From contig NZ_PCDP01000036.1 of NCBI RefSeq assembly GCF_003240585.1, positions 372,001-436,000 of the forward strand: a stretch of DNA of 64,000 bases. The letters run 5' to 3'. This document shows, piece after piece, positions 38,714 through 48,373 of this stretch (position 1 is the first letter of the stretch; every line of letters begins with the position of its first letter). The DNA is from Arminella tubonensis. Lineage in GTDB: Bacteria > Pseudomonadota > Alphaproteobacteria > Rhizobiales > Rhizobiaceae. The position numbers and the translations under genes are program-made. The notes below the pieces were generated by a model that did no database searches, was not told the DNA's origin, and saw nothing but the letters and a program-made list of their open reading frames with translations.

Positions 38714-41332
38714 TCAGCGCAATGCGCGCTTCAATTCCTGCTGGATAACCCGGGCGCCGCGATCATTGGCGCGCCAGCTTTCGCCACGAATGAAGGCTGG
38801 GATGTCGGCTGCCGCCATGGGACGGGCGAGGGCATAGCCCTGGAGATTATCGCATCCGAGCTCGGCAAGGATATGGGCATGATGCATAGTCTCAACGCCC
38901 TCCGCCGTCACACGGATGCCGAGCGAGCGGCCGATCTCGATGATGGAGCCGACGAGACGTCGCTGTTCGGCGGATTGCGGCAGCGGCTTGATCAGTTCAC
39001 GGTCGATCTTCAGCGTCTTCGGGCTCAGCCTCAGCAGGCTGACGATCGACGCGTGTCCCGTGCCGAAGTCATCAATCTCGATGTCGACGCCAAGCTTCTT
39101 CAGCTGCTTGAGGTTGGCGATCGAGGCATCGTTGCATTCCTCCAGCGAAATGGATTCCAGCAATTCGAAGGAGACAGTTCCGGGCTTGATCTTCAGTGCA
39201 CGGATGGTCTTTGCAAGTGCCGGGTCGGCTAGGCGGCGGGCGGACACGTTGACTGAAATCTTCGGAATATCGACGCCTGCCTCGCACCATTGGCGATGGT
39301 CGGCAAGCGCCTGCTGCAGCACTAGAGCGTCCAGGGTAGCCACGACATCGAGATCTTCGGCAATCGACAGGAAGCGGTCCGGGCCGAGAAGGCCGCGGAC
39401 GGGATGATTCCAGCGTATCAAGGCTTCCGTCCCGACGACGTCAAGCGACCGCGCGCAGAATTGCGGCTGATAGAACGGCACGAATTCGTGGCGCTCGATG
39501 CCGAGCAGGATCTCATCCGAGAGGCGCTTTGTGGTGACGATGTGATGCTGGGCGTCAAGGGAGAAGAACTCATGTCGGTTGCGGCCACCGCCTTTGGCGC
39601 GGTAGAGAGCGATATCGGCATTGAGCAGCAATTGCTTGGCATCGAGGGTAGGGCCGCTATCGCAGGCGATGCCGATACTGGCGCCGAACCGGCAGTCATG
39701 GGTTTCATAGCGAACGGGCCTGCGGAGCTCGCGAATAATGTGGGCGGCGAGCGCGGATATCTTCTTGGAGAAGCGATCGTACTTGCAGACAGCCACGAAT
39801 TCGTCGCCACCGATCCTCGCCACGAAATCGCCACTGCCGACGTTGCTTCGCAGGACGTCCGCGGCGTGCTTCAGCATCATATCGCCGGCGCGATGGCCAA
39901 GCGTGTCGTTGATCTGTTTGAAGCGGTCGAGGTCGATGTGGAGAATGACCAGCATTGAACCATCCGCCTTGCATTCGGCCGAACGCTGCTCCAGCGTCTT
40001 GTCGAGATAGCGGCGGTTCGGCAGGCCAGTCAAATGATCGTGCAGGGCGATGTGCTCGATCTGCTCCTTGGCCGTCTCAAGCTCAAGATTGCGCGCCTCG
40101 GCAAGATCCTTGGAGCGCTTAAGTTCGTCCCGCAAAGCGACCTCGGCCGTCACATCCCAATTGGCACCGATCATCTTGCGGCGGCCGCGGTCATCGACAA
40201 AAGGTGCTGCGCGGGCACGGATGACGCGCTCTTTCTTGTCCGGGCGGATGATGCGGAATTCGTGCATGAATGCGTCGTCGCTTTCAAGATGGGCGTCGAC
40301 ACGCTTCAGTACCCGGTCCCGGTCTTCCGGATGTAGCGTCGTCTCCCAAAAGTCGCCGGTCTTGATGCTCGGCGTTCCTTCCAGGCCATAGATCGACATC
40401 AATCTGTCGTCCCACTCGACTTCGTCTTTTTCGATATCTGCCTCGAATACGCCGATCCTTGAAATCTCGAGCGCCAGATTCAATCGCCGTGACGTGTTTG
40501 CCAACAGCTCTTCGGCCAGTTTTCGCTGGGTGATATCGGCGTCGGTGCCGATGATACGGGTGGGAATGCCGTCCTCATTCCATTCGACGCAGGCACCGCG
40601 GCATTCGATCCAGATCCAGTGGCCATCCTTGTGGCGCTCACGATAGCTGAAAGCGCTATAGTTGAGATCACCTGCATTCTGACGCTCGATGGCCGCCAGA
40701 ACATAGGTCCGGTCATCCGGGTGAACGTTGAGAATCCAGTTGTCGAGAGCGGCGTTGAACTCTGCGTCTGAGACGTAGCCGCGGATTTTTCGCCACGTCT
40801 CGGAATAGATCATTCGGCCGTTGGTGAAATCATGGTCCCAGACGCCAAGCTCGGAACTGATCAGAGCGGAGTTCCACCGCGCTTCCCGTTCTCGGAGGTC
40901 ATCGTGCTCCTGCTTTTCGCGATCGACGTCGGCAAACTGGAGGAAGGCCAAAGCTTCGGCCGTCTCCCAATCCGCCGGTGGTGAGAAGAATGTCGGCTTT
41001 ACCCAGAGGCTTTGACGATCCCGACCGAAGATGCGCAGGAGCGACAGATCGGATACTTCGTTGCTGGTCAACCGTTCGAGAGACTGCGAAAAAGCGATGC
41101 GGTCTTCGTCGAGCACGAAGGCATCGATGTTTTTTATCTCACTGCTGTCAGGAGGTCCGCAAAGTCGGCAGAAGGCGGTGTTGGCGTAGACGACCCGGCG
41201 GCTTTCCAAAGCGAAGGCAACGGTTGCCACCGGCATTTCATGCAAAATGCCGAAAGGGTCCGTCGAAACATTGGGAAAGAGCGGCCGGTCTTTTAGAAAC
41301 CAAATCAATGGGCACACCTGTGCGAAACTCAC
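38714..41332 (-). CDS. PAS-GGDEF-EAL cyclic-di-GMP signalling protein
   Basis: An 872-aa soluble protein. An N-terminal PAS-like domain and two further PAS/PAC units (for example HPDDRTYVLAAIERQ with GTDADITQRK, and LHPEDRDRVL with WDVTAEV) precede a GGDEF domain near residues 435-600. Its active site GGDEF is intact (ARIGGDEFVAVC). An EAL domain follows (about 610-860) with EALIRWNHP, DDFGTGHASI and TAEGVET, so it could both make and break c-di-GMP. No membrane helix is visible. The GTG at 41332 is the longest start and lacks a clear ribosome site; the true start may be slightly further in. Confidence 0.9.
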   Translation of the reverse strand: MSFAQVCPLIWFLKDRPLFPNVSTDPFGILHEMPVATVAFALESRRVVYANTAFCRLCGPPDSSEIKNIDAFVLDEDRIAFSQSLERLTSNEVSDLSLLRIFGRDRQSLWVKPTFFSPPADWETAEALAFLQFADVDREKQEHDDLREREARWNSALISSELGVWDHDFTNGRMIYSETWRKIRGYVSDAEFNAALDNWILNVHPDDRTYVLAAIERQNAGDLNYSAFSYRERHKDGHWIWIECRGACVEWNEDGIPTRIIGTDADITQRKLAEELLANTSRRLNLALEISRIGVFEADIEKDEVEWDDRLMSIYGLEGTPSIKTGDFWETTLHPEDRDRVLKRVDAHLESDDAFMHEFRIIRPDKKERVIRARAAPFVDDRGRRKMIGANWDVTAEVALRDELKRSKDLAEARNLELETAKEQIEHIALHDHLTGLPNRRYLDKTLEQRSAECKADGSMLVILHIDLDRFKQINDTLGHRAGDMMLKHAADVLRSNVGSGDFVARIGGDEFVAVCKYDRFSKKISALAAHIIRELRRPVRYETHDCRFGASIGIACDSGPTLDAKQLLLNADIALYRAKGGGRNRHEFFSLDAQHHIVTTKRLSDEILLGIERHEFVPFYQPQFCARSLDVVGTEALIRWNHPVRGLLGPDRFLSIAEDLDVVATLDALVLQQALADHRQWCEAGVDIPKISVNVSARRLADPALAKTIRALKIKPGTVSFELLESISLEECNDASIANLKQLKKLGVDIEIDDFGTGHASIVSLLRLSPKTLKIDRELIKPLPQSAEQRRLVGSIIEIGRSLGIRVTAEGVETMHHAHILAELGCDNLQGYALARPMAAADIPAFIRGESWRANDRGARVIQQELKRALR

Positions 41333-41434
41333 TGCAGTGTGCCTGCATTATGTTAAGTAGCTCTTAAGCCCGGATACCGCCGAACATAATTGGCGTTTGT
41401 AACCCTATGATGTCGCTCAGAAACTTGACCCGGT

Positions 41435-41989
41435 TCAAGGCTTCAACTTGCTGAGAAACTGGGCGAATGCCATCGTGCCCTCGGGCCATGGACCATGGCC
41501 GGAATCGGCATTGATATGGCCGGCTTCCCCTGCATCCATCAGCACCGATCCCCAGCTGCTGGCGATGTCGTCGGCATGTTCGTAGGTGCCGAAGGGATCG
41601 TTTCGACTGGCGATCGTCATGGAAGGGAACGGCAGCGGGTCGCGCGGGTAGGGACCGAACGTCATCAGATGCTTCGGGCGGATATCCGGGTTTGCGACGT
41701 CAGGCGGAGCGACGAAGAAGGCGCCGGCGACCGGCTTGCGGAAATGGGGAATCGCATGAAGGACTGAGGGCACGCCGAGCGAGTGCGCTACCAGCACCAC
41801 CGGCCGCGTTGAGGCATTGACTTCCTCGGCGATCCGCGCGGCCCATTCTTCGCGCACCGGCTTCGACCATTCGGCCTGCTCGACGCGTCGCGCGGTGCTG
41901 AGCTTTTGCTCCCAGCGCGTCTGCCAGTGGTCGGGTCCGGAATTGGTGTAGCCGGGGATGATGAGGATATCTGCGTCGGAAGCTTTCAT
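41435..41989 (-). CDS. RBBP9/YdeN-family alpha/beta hydrolase
   Basis: A 184-aa serine hydrolase. ATG 41989 gives MKASDADILIIPGYTNSGPD, where IPGY is the oxyanion region; the frame upstream to 42154 lacks similarity. The nucleophile is in VVLVAHSLGVPSVLHA (A-H-S-L-G), the Asp lies near RNDPFGTYEHA and the His in GHINADSGHGPWPEG. The family contains small esterase-like enzymes of uncertain substrate. It is divergent from the DUF2189 gene, with about 260 bp between. Confidence 0.87.
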   Translation of the reverse strand: MKASDADILIIPGYTNSGPDHWQTRWEQKLSTARRVEQAEWSKPVREEWAARIAEEVNASTRPVVLVAHSLGVPSVLHAIPHFRKPVAGAFFVAPPDVANPDIRPKHLMTFGPYPRDPLPFPSMTIASRNDPFGTYEHADDIASSWGSVLMDAGEAGHINADSGHGPWPEGTMAFAQFLSKLKP

Positions 41990-42249
41990 GATCCTGCCGA
42001 TTTGAGAAATGGGGGCGTAGGAGTCAAGGGAAAACGCGACAAATGCGGCAGAATTTGCTATCGTCTTGACATGCCGGTAGCGGCTGACGACGTCGGCGCG
42101 AGATTCGTCCGGGTTTCGAACCGCCTGCCTGGCTGGCCCAATATCCCTCATCACGATGGAGAGAGGGCCTTGAGCGCGTTAAAGATTTGCTGCGTTCCTA
42201 GCATGTCGGGAGGATGTGCTTCGCAGCAAGCTCCAGGAGGAGAAGCACA

Positions 42250-43050
42250 ATGGCAGCATTCCATGTCATGGCCGGCGCAGAAAATACATTCGTGCGTCCG
42301 GTCGTCCGCAAGATAACGGTAGCCGATATCATCGATTGCTTGAGGCGCGGCCTCGAGGATTTCAGCGAAAAGCCATCTCATTATGTCTTTCTGTGTCTCC
42401 TTTATCCGATAGCCGGCATCGTGCTTGCGGCATGGAGTTCCGGGGCAAATCTCCTGCCATTGCTGTTTCCATTGATGTCCGGCTTCGCGCTGCTTGGCCC
42501 GCTTGCGGCCATCGGTCTTTATGAGATCAGTCGCAGACGCGAGACCGGGCAGGACACCTCCTGGCGACATGCGTTCGACGTTCGGCATTCGCCAGCGCTG
42601 CCCTCGATCATAGCTGTCGGGCTTATGTTGTTTGCACTGTTCATTGCATGGCTCGTTGTCGCGCAAATGATCTATGCAGCCTATTTCGGTGATGCGGTTC
42701 CGGCGTCCGTGTCATCCTTCCTGTCAGACGTCCTGACGACGCCTCGGGGCATGTCGCTTATTCTCTGGGGCAATCTGACTGGCCTTGTCTTCGCGGTGAT
42801 CGTGCTGGCAACTACCGTCGTCGCCTTTCCGCTATTGCTCGACCGGGATGTCGGTGCGGTTGCGGCGGTCGATGCCAGTGTCCGGGCGACCCTTGCCAAC
42901 CCTATACCCGTGGCGCTTTGGGGCTTGATTGTCGCGGGCCTGCTCGTCCTCGGAACGATACCGATCTTTGCGGGCCTTGCCGTGGTGATGCCGATCCTCG
43001 GCCATTCGACCTGGCATCTCTATCGCAAGCTGATCGCTCCGGTCGCCTGA
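42250..43050 (+). CDS. DUF2189-family integral membrane protein
   Basis: A 266-aa protein starting at ATG 42250 after GGAGGAG. Residues 30-55 (VADIIDCLRRGLEDFSEKPS) precede about six membrane helices, including LYPIAGIVLAAW, PSIIAVGLMLFALFIAW and LWGLIVAGLLVLGTIPIF. The layout and the SFxRATLANP-like segment (ASVRATLANPIPVALWG) fit DUF2189, a family found with cytochrome c or oxidase genes in some bacteria, though no such genes are near. Function is unknown. Confidence 0.78.
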   Translation: MAAFHVMAGAENTFVRPVVRKITVADIIDCLRRGLEDFSEKPSHYVFLCLLYPIAGIVLAAWSSGANLLPLLFPLMSGFALLGPLAAIGLYEISRRRETGQDTSWRHAFDVRHSPALPSIIAVGLMLFALFIAWLVVAQMIYAAYFGDAVPASVSSFLSDVLTTPRGMSLILWGNLTGLVFAVIVLATTVVAFPLLLDRDVGAVAAVDASVRATLANPIPVALWGLIVAGLLVLGTIPIFAGLAVVMPILGHSTWHLYRKLIAPVA

Positions 43051-43063
43051 GGTCGACAAAAGC

Positions 43064-43096
43064 ACAAACGCCGCCGGGGTCACCGGGGGCGTTTGT
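43064..43096. terminator. Bidirectional terminator between DUF2189 and purB
   Basis: A stem of 9 bp (43064-43072 with 43088-43096) plus inner GC pairs lies between the ends of two convergent genes, 13 bp after one and 17 bp before the other. Confidence 0.75.
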
Positions 43097-43113
43097 AAGC
43101 GTTCACATCTGTA

Positions 43114-44415
43114 TCAACCGAAGACGCGCTTGAAGATCGTGTCGACGTGCTTGGTGTGGTAAGCGAGATCGAATTTCTCGCGGAGTTCCTCTTCCGACAG
43201 CGCCGCGCGCACTTCGGTGTCGGCCAGCAGTTCCTCGAGGAAATCCTTGCCCTGTTCCCAGACCTTCATCGCATTGCGCTGAACGAGGCGGTAGGAATCT
43301 TCGCGCGAGACACCGGCTTGTGTCAGGGCGAGAAGGACGCGCTGCGAGTGAACAAGTCCGCGGAACTTGTTCAGATTGTTCATCATGTTCTCGGGGTAGA
43401 CGAGCAATTTATCGATGACGCCGGTCAGGCGTGCCAAGGCGAAGTCGAGGGTGATCGTGCCGTCCGGTCCGATCATGCGCTCGACGGACGAGTGCGAGAT
43501 GTCGCGCTCGTGCCAGAGTGCCACATTTTCCATGGCCGGAATTGCATAGGAGCGCACCATGCGGGCAAGGCCGGTCAGGTTCTCGGTCAGCACTGGATTG
43601 CGCTTGTGCGGCATGGCTGAAGAACCCTTCTGGCCGGGCGAGAAATATTCCTCGGCTTCCAGGACTTCGGTGCGCTGCAGATGGCGGACTTCGGTGGATA
43701 GGCGCTCGATGCAGGATGCGACGACGCCGAGAGTTGCGAAATACATCGCATGGCGATCGCGCGGGATTACCTGGGTCGAGACGGGTTCGGGCTTCAGTCC
43801 AAGTGCTGCTGCAACATGCTCCTCGACGCGAGGGTCGATGTTGGCGAAGGTGCCGACGGCGCCGGAGATGGCGCAGGTGGCGACTTCCTCGCGGGCAGCA
43901 ACGAGGCGCGCACGGCAGCGCTCGAACTCGGCATAGGCCAGGGCCATCTTGATGCCGAAAGTGATCGGCTCGGCGTGGATGCCGTGCGAGCGACCGATTG
44001 TCACGGTATCCTTGTGTTCGAACGCGCGGCGCTTCAGCGCTTCCAGCAGCTTGTCGACATCGGCGATCAATATATCGGTGGCGCGGACGAGCTGGACATT
44101 GAAGCAGGTGTCGAGCACATCGGAAGACGTCATGCCCTGATGCACGAAGCGGGCGTCCGGGCCGACGATTTCCGACAGATGCGTCAGGAAGGCGATGACG
44201 TCATGCTTGGTGACGGCTTCGATCTCGTCGATGCGGTCCACGTCGAATGTGGCCTTGCCACCCTTTTCCCAGATTGTTTCAGCTGCAGACTTCGGGATCA
44301 CGCCGAGTTCGGCGAGGGCGTCGCAGGCATGGGCCTCGATCTCGAACCAGATGCGGAATTTGGTTTCTGGCGACCAGATGGCGACCATTTCCGGTCGGGA
44401 GTAGCGCGGGATCAT
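43114..44415 (-). CDS. purB: Adenylosuccinate lyase
   Basis: The 433-aa enzyme cleaves SAICAR and adenylosuccinate, releasing fumarate. The fumarase/aspartase superfamily signature GSSAMPHKRNPVLTENLTGL is present, with the catalytic Ser in the flexible loop just before it. HQGMTSSDVLDTC and GRSHGIHAEPITFG are further conserved regions. The start ATG 44415 gives MIPRYSRPEMVAIWSPE, the normal N-terminus. It is separate from the other pur genes. Confidence 0.97.
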   Translation of the reverse strand: MIPRYSRPEMVAIWSPETKFRIWFEIEAHACDALAELGVIPKSAAETIWEKGGKATFDVDRIDEIEAVTKHDVIAFLTHLSEIVGPDARFVHQGMTSSDVLDTCFNVQLVRATDILIADVDKLLEALKRRAFEHKDTVTIGRSHGIHAEPITFGIKMALAYAEFERCRARLVAAREEVATCAISGAVGTFANIDPRVEEHVAAALGLKPEPVSTQVIPRDRHAMYFATLGVVASCIERLSTEVRHLQRTEVLEAEEYFSPGQKGSSAMPHKRNPVLTENLTGLARMVRSYAIPAMENVALWHERDISHSSVERMIGPDGTITLDFALARLTGVIDKLLVYPENMMNNLNKFRGLVHSQRVLLALTQAGVSREDSYRLVQRNAMKVWEQGKDFLEELLADTEVRAALSEEELREKFDLAYHTKHVDTIFKRVFG

Positions 44416-44515
44416 GGGCTCTCAGCTTTCTTCGAAGGCGGGAAGGGAATGCTTTGCGGCCCCTGTAGCAAAGAAGCCGGACAATCTCAACTTGCCGGCC
44501 TCATTAAGCGGTGGC

Positions 44516-45028
44516 TCAACGCGTGCGCCTGGCCAGGTAGAGGCTGGTGACCAGCAGAAACGGCAGGCCGAGCGGCATGAAAAGCCGGCTGCCAAGAACG
44601 GCGAACTGATAGACCGCGCTGGCGCCCGTGAACGCGAACTGGAACATCCAGACCAGCGATCCGAAAGGTGCGTGCCAACGCGAATAGAAGATACGGTAGT
44701 CCATGGCGAAGAGGAAGGCGGTCATCGCCATCGTGCCGAGCGAAAGCCACAGGACGAAGGCGGCAAAGCGTGTTTCTGTAGGCTTGCTGTAGGCGGAGAA
44801 CCGAGCGACGGAGATCGAGCAGGGCCAGGCCAGCAACCCGCCCAGGAAATAGAGCACTACCAGATCGAGGGCACTATCCGTCTGCAGTCCGTTACGGCAA
44901 TAGATAGCAAGACTGGCGGAGAAGGCCATCATCACACCCCAGCAGAGTGCTCCAAGCACCAGCAAGGGCAGGGGCGGTACTGCGGCTGCAAAGCGACCTC
45001 GGGGTCTTGCGGGCTCAACTTGCGCCAA
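44516..45028 (-). CDS. Four-helix membrane protein of unknown function
   Basis: A protein of about 170 aa with four membrane helices (LPLLVLGALCWGVMMAFSAS, LVVLYFLGGLLAWPC, LWLSLGTMAMTAFLFAM and PLGLPFLLVTSLYLA). I favour the TTG at 45028, which has GAGG five bases upstream and overlaps the end of rpe by 14 bp; a GTG at 45061 would overlap by 47 bp. Its position points to co-expression with rpe. No domain was recognised. Confidence 0.65.
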   Translation of the reverse strand: MAQVEPARPRGRFAAAVPPLPLLVLGALCWGVMMAFSASLAIYCRNGLQTDSALDLVVLYFLGGLLAWPCSISVARFSAYSKPTETRFAAFVLWLSLGTMAMTAFLFAMDYRIFYSRWHAPFGSLVWMFQFAFTGASAVYQFAVLGSRLFMPLGLPFLLVTSLYLARRTR

Positions 45029-45701
45029 CGCGGCCTCGTTCCGCTGCAGCGCGCAGGTCACCCACGGTCTTGCGGTAGGCCTCGACCGACTCGCCTTTGA
45101 AGATTGCCGATCCGGCGACGAATACGTTGCCGCCGGCGGCAGCGATCATCGGGGCTGTCTCCGTCGTAACGCCGCCATCGACTTCGAGTTCGATCGGGCG
45201 ATCGCCGATCAGCAATTTTGCGCTCCTGATCTTGTCCGTCATCGCCGGGATGAACTTCTGGCCGCCGAAGCCGGGATTGACCGACATGATCAGGATCAGG
45301 TCGACATCATCGAGCACGTTTTCGATCGCGGAAAGCGGCGTTGCCGGATTGAGGGTGACGCCGACTTTCTTGCCGAGATGTCGAATTGTCTGAAGCGAGC
45401 GATGGAGATGCGGTCCTGCCTCAGCGTGAACAGTGATCCTGTCGCAACCGGCCTTGGCAAATGCCTCGAGATAGGGGTCGACCGGCGAGATCATCAGGTG
45501 GCAGTCGAACACGGCATTGGTATAGGGGCGCAACGACTTGATGACGTCGGGGCCGAAGGAGATATTCGGCACGAAATGACCGTCCATGATGTCGAGATGG
45601 ATCCAATCGGCGCCGGCCTCGGTCACGTCGCGTACTTCCTGCCCGAGATTGGCGAAGTCTGCGGCGAGGATGGATGGTGCGATGCGGATCGGCAGTGTCA
45701 T
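45015..45701 (-). CDS. rpe: Ribulose-phosphate 3-epimerase
   Basis: The 228-aa TIM-barrel enzyme interconverts ribulose 5-phosphate and xylulose 5-phosphate in the pentose phosphate pathway. ATG 45701 gives IRIAPSILAADFANLG close to the start. Metal and catalytic residues are in WIHLDIMDGHFVPNISFGP, FDCHLMISPVDPY, and VNPGFGGQKF. EVDGGVTTET holds the second catalytic Asp. The 3' end overlaps a membrane protein gene. Confidence 0.96.
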   Translation of the reverse strand: MTLPIRIAPSILAADFANLGQEVRDVTEAGADWIHLDIMDGHFVPNISFGPDVIKSLRPYTNAVFDCHLMISPVDPYLEAFAKAGCDRITVHAEAGPHLHRSLQTIRHLGKKVGVTLNPATPLSAIENVLDDVDLILIMSVNPGFGGQKFIPAMTDKIRSAKLLIGDRPIELEVDGGVTTETAPMIAAAGGNVFVAGSAIFKGESVEAYRKTVGDLRAAAERGRVGAS

Positions 45702-45806
45702 GGGCGGTAGCTCCATCAGTGGCTGTTTCGGTTTGGCTTATCACCCGATCGTGGGGCAAACAACCAAGCGATCGGTAACATCGACGCCCGGCGCAATGCG
45801 AGATCG

Positions 45807-46889
45807 TTAGTCGGTGGCTCCATCTGCCGGCTGGAAATCCTTGCCGTTCCAGCGAAGAACTCGATAGGGATTTGCGGTGAGTTCGTGATTGGCTCCGAAG
45901 GCAATGGGCCCAAGCGCGGTTTGCCAGGTCGTACCGATCAGTTTGTCGAGAAGAGGCTTTTTTTCTGCAATCGTAGCTTCGACGACCTGGCTGGCAATCG
46001 CAGCGGCGGCGGCTGCGCGCAGCACATAGCCTTCCGGTTCGATGCCCTTGTCGCGCAGGGCCTTGGCTGCGGCAAGTCCCGGCGGAAGCGTCGCGTAGGT
46101 GGGAAGGGTGACTGCCTGAACGCCTGCAGCCAAAGCCAGCGGCTGATCTGCGGCGCGCATAGCATCGCCGCCCATGAGTACCAGCGGTATCTTCTCGGCA
46201 GCGGCATCTCGGGCAAGGATTGCCACATCGCTGCGGTCGCCGCCGATGAAGACATTGGTTGCGCCAGCTTTCCTTAGCCGGCGTACAAGGCCGATCTGCT
46301 GTTCCTGTCCCGGCCGGTAGGTATCGACAAAAACCGGCTTCAGGCCTTGCTCTTCGAGCGCATTGCGCACCGCCTCGACCAGTTCGCGGCCATGGATTGT
46401 CCCGTCGTCAATCAGTGCGATCGGCTTTGCAGCCCATTCCCCGATGATGGTTTCGACCACCTTTTTCGCCTCGGCGCTGTCGATCGGGGCCAAGCGGAAG
46501 AGCGGCCACCCGTTTTTCAAGGCATCTTCCATCAGGATATGCGAGCGGACGGAGACGGTAATTGCCGGGATGCCTGCATCCTTCAGCTTCGGAAGCGCAC
46601 CCTCGAGCGTTTCGCTGCAGAGAAAACCGATGGCGATCTGCACCTTGGCCTTGATCAGGGCGTCGGCAACAGCCTGGCCGCTATTTTCCGTGCAGGGCTC
46701 GTCGACGGGGACGATGGTGTTCTTGGATGTTTCGGATTCGAAGCCCGCGCCGGCGGTGATTTGAGCGCCGAGCGAGGCATAAGTGCCCATCTGTGGCGCG
46801 ACGACGCCGATTGTCACCCCGGCGGCATGGCTGCTTCCCGCTGCAAGCAGCAGCGAGACCAGAAGCAGTATGCCACGCACATCGTTCAT
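45807..46889 (-). CDS. Branched-chain amino acid-type ABC transporter substrate-binding protein
   Basis: A 360-aa protein with a signal peptide (MNDVRGILLLVSLLLAAGSS, cleavage after HAA). The mature part starts GVTIGVVAPQMGTYASLGAQ, as in LivJ/LivK-type (Leu/Ile/Val) periplasmic binding proteins, and has the two-lobe pattern with FLCSETLEGALPKLKDAGIP and VFIGGDRSDVAILARDAAAE. I chose ATG 46889; the frame is open much further up to 47543 but that part lies across the flavin reductase gene. No ABC permease genes are adjacent, so it may be an orphan receptor. The ligand is unknown. Confidence 0.85.
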   Translation of the reverse strand: MNDVRGILLLVSLLLAAGSSHAAGVTIGVVAPQMGTYASLGAQITAGAGFESETSKNTIVPVDEPCTENSGQAVADALIKAKVQIAIGFLCSETLEGALPKLKDAGIPAITVSVRSHILMEDALKNGWPLFRLAPIDSAEAKKVVETIIGEWAAKPIALIDDGTIHGRELVEAVRNALEEQGLKPVFVDTYRPGQEQQIGLVRRLRKAGATNVFIGGDRSDVAILARDAAAEKIPLVLMGGDAMRAADQPLALAAGVQAVTLPTYATLPPGLAAAKALRDKGIEPEGYVLRAAAAAAIASQVVEATIAEKKPLLDKLIGTTWQTALGPIAFGANHELTANPYRVLRWNGKDFQPADGATD

Positions 46890-47057
46890 CGAGCAGGATA
46901 CCCAGGGAATTTCTCCTGCTCTTTTATCTATCCAGTGCGGCCCGTCAAAGAAAAACCAACGAATTCCGACCGTTTTGTCATCTCCCATTGTAGAAAAGCT
47001 AACGCATGGTAGCCATATTGGCTCAAAACGGTAGATCCGGAATGCGGGAGAAGATGG

Positions 47058-47552
47058 TTGTTGGATAGGCAGCAGATGGACCCGGCGCATTATCGCGATG
47101 CCATGAGCCGCTTTGCCGGCCATGTGCAGTTGGTGACGACTGTGCTCGGCAAGGAGCGGCGCGGCGTAACGATCACGGCCGCCTGCTCGGTGTCCGACAA
47201 TCCGGCAACGGTGCTCATCTGCCTCAACAACAGCAATGCGAAGAACGAGATCTTTTTCCGCAGCGGCATTTTCGCGTTGAATACGCTGGGCGCGCACCAT
47301 CAAACCTTGGCCGACGCTTTTTCCGGCCGGACGAACCTGACGACGGACGAGCGTTTCGCATCCGGAGACTTCGACACGCTTGTAACCGGCGCCCCGACGC
47401 TGGTCGATTCGCTCGCCACCTTCGACTGCCGGGTTAACGAAATCACCCGCGGTTCGACCCACAACATTCTTTTTGGCGAGGTCGTGGCTGTCCGCTTCAG
47501 CGAGGCAAGGCCGGCACTGCTCTATATGAACCGCGACTATCACTCACTATAA
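47058..47552 (+). CDS. Flavin reductase-like FMN-binding protein
   Basis: A 164-aa protein starting at TTG 47058, with GGAGA nine bases upstream; ATG 47076 is an alternative. The flavin-binding pattern GVTITAACSVSDNPATVLIC followed by LNNSNAKNEIF, and the C-terminal NILFGEVVAVRF with LLYMNRDYHSL, match the HpaC/RutF flavin reductase family that supplies reduced flavin to monooxygenases. It is divergent from the binding-protein gene. No monooxygenase partner lies nearby, so its role is open. Confidence 0.85.
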   Translation: MLDRQQMDPAHYRDAMSRFAGHVQLVTTVLGKERRGVTITAACSVSDNPATVLICLNNSNAKNEIFFRSGIFALNTLGAHHQTLADAFSGRTNLTTDERFASGDFDTLVTGAPTLVDSLATFDCRVNEITRGSTHNILFGEVVAVRFSEARPALLYMNRDYHSL

Positions 47553-47578
47553 GCTGTCCGAGCCACAGGATTTCAGCG

Positions 47579-47896
47579 ATGAACAATACCGATATCGAGG
47601 AGATGTTTTCGGCGCTCGGACCCGTGACGATCAAGCGGATGTTCGGCGGCAAGGGTATCTATCATATGGGTCGCATCATCGCGATCGAGCTTCGTGACGA
47701 GATGATGCTGAAAGTGGATGCCGTCAGCGCGCCAGAGTTCGAGGCGGCCGGCGCCAGGCGCTGGGCCTATGAGGGCAAGAAGGGCAAGGCAGTCAATATG
47801 CCCTATTGGTCGATCCCCGAGGATGCCTATGACGATCCCGATATTATGGCGCACTGGGTGCGGCTGGCCTACGAGGCGGCGCTGCGGGCGGAGTGA
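47579..47896 (+). CDS. TfoX N-terminal domain protein
   Basis: A 105-aa protein with a TfoX-N domain across its length: MFSALGPVTIKRMFGGKGIY, ELRDEMMLKVDAVS and RRWAYEGKKGKAVNMPYWSI. In gamma-proteobacteria TfoX/Sxy controls competence; stand-alone TfoX-N proteins in rhizobia have no proven role. An AGGA sits ahead of ATG 47579. It lies 26 bp after the flavin reductase gene and is likely co-transcribed. Confidence 0.82.
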   Translation: MNNTDIEEMFSALGPVTIKRMFGGKGIYHMGRIIAIELRDEMMLKVDAVSAPEFEAAGARRWAYEGKKGKAVNMPYWSIPEDAYDDPDIMAHWVRLAYEAALRAE

Positions 47897-47950
47897 GGTG
47901 TGGGAACCGAGCGAACCGATTTTTCGGCACGCTCGATTTCGTCTGAGTTA

Positions 47951-48373
47951 TCAATCAGGTGCCACAAGATTTTTCGGGGGAGAAGCTTTGTACTGCTTTT
48001 CGACGGCGTCCCGTGGCTGCGCGCTATACTGTTGTTTTACGTCCAGATTTTTTTGGGGTACCGAAGTCGACGAGCCCTGAATTACCTTGCCGGAAGGTTG
48101 CATGTTCAAAGTATCTTTTTTCGGGCTGAGGCCTTTCACAATCGCCGGGCAACCTTTGGACTTCTTTACATTTCGGCTCGAGCAATCCCAGAGTCCAGTT
48201 GTTGTGTCTTTTGACCAAGTCCCGGCCATGCAGAGCATGGTGCAGTCTTTGCCAAAGTCATGCGACTCGTTTACTGCCGCATAGCTGCTCGCGCTAAAGG
48301 AAAACATTGCAACTGTTGCAACTGCAGCAAATATAGAAGATTTAATATTTGATTTTGCGGAAATATTATTCAT
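47951..48373 (-). CDS. Small secreted cysteine-containing protein, unknown
   Basis: A 140-aa protein with GAGGAATAA before ATG 48373. A signal peptide (IFAAVATVAMFSFSASSYAA) precedes a mature domain of about 50 residues with four cysteines: KDCTMLCMAGTWSK, GLWDCSSR and KGCPAIV. Two disulfides are likely. The tail is polar, rich in Ser, Pro, Lys and Gln, and probably disordered. The surrounding DNA is clearly more AT-rich than its neighbours (notably 48340-48420), which hints at horizontal gain. I recognise no family. Confidence 0.65.
   Translation of the reverse strand: MNNISAKSNIKSSIFAAVATVAMFSFSASSYAAVNESHDFGKDCTMLCMAGTWSKDTTTGLWDCSSRNVKKSKGCPAIVKGLSPKKDTLNMQPSGKVIQGSSTSVPQKNLDVKQQYSAQPRDAVEKQYKASPPKNLVAPD

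Noticed and set aside
45807..47543. Single 578-codon frame covering the binding protein and beyond
   Set aside because: Signal peptide and family start lie at 46889; the upstream part is antisense to the flavin reductase.
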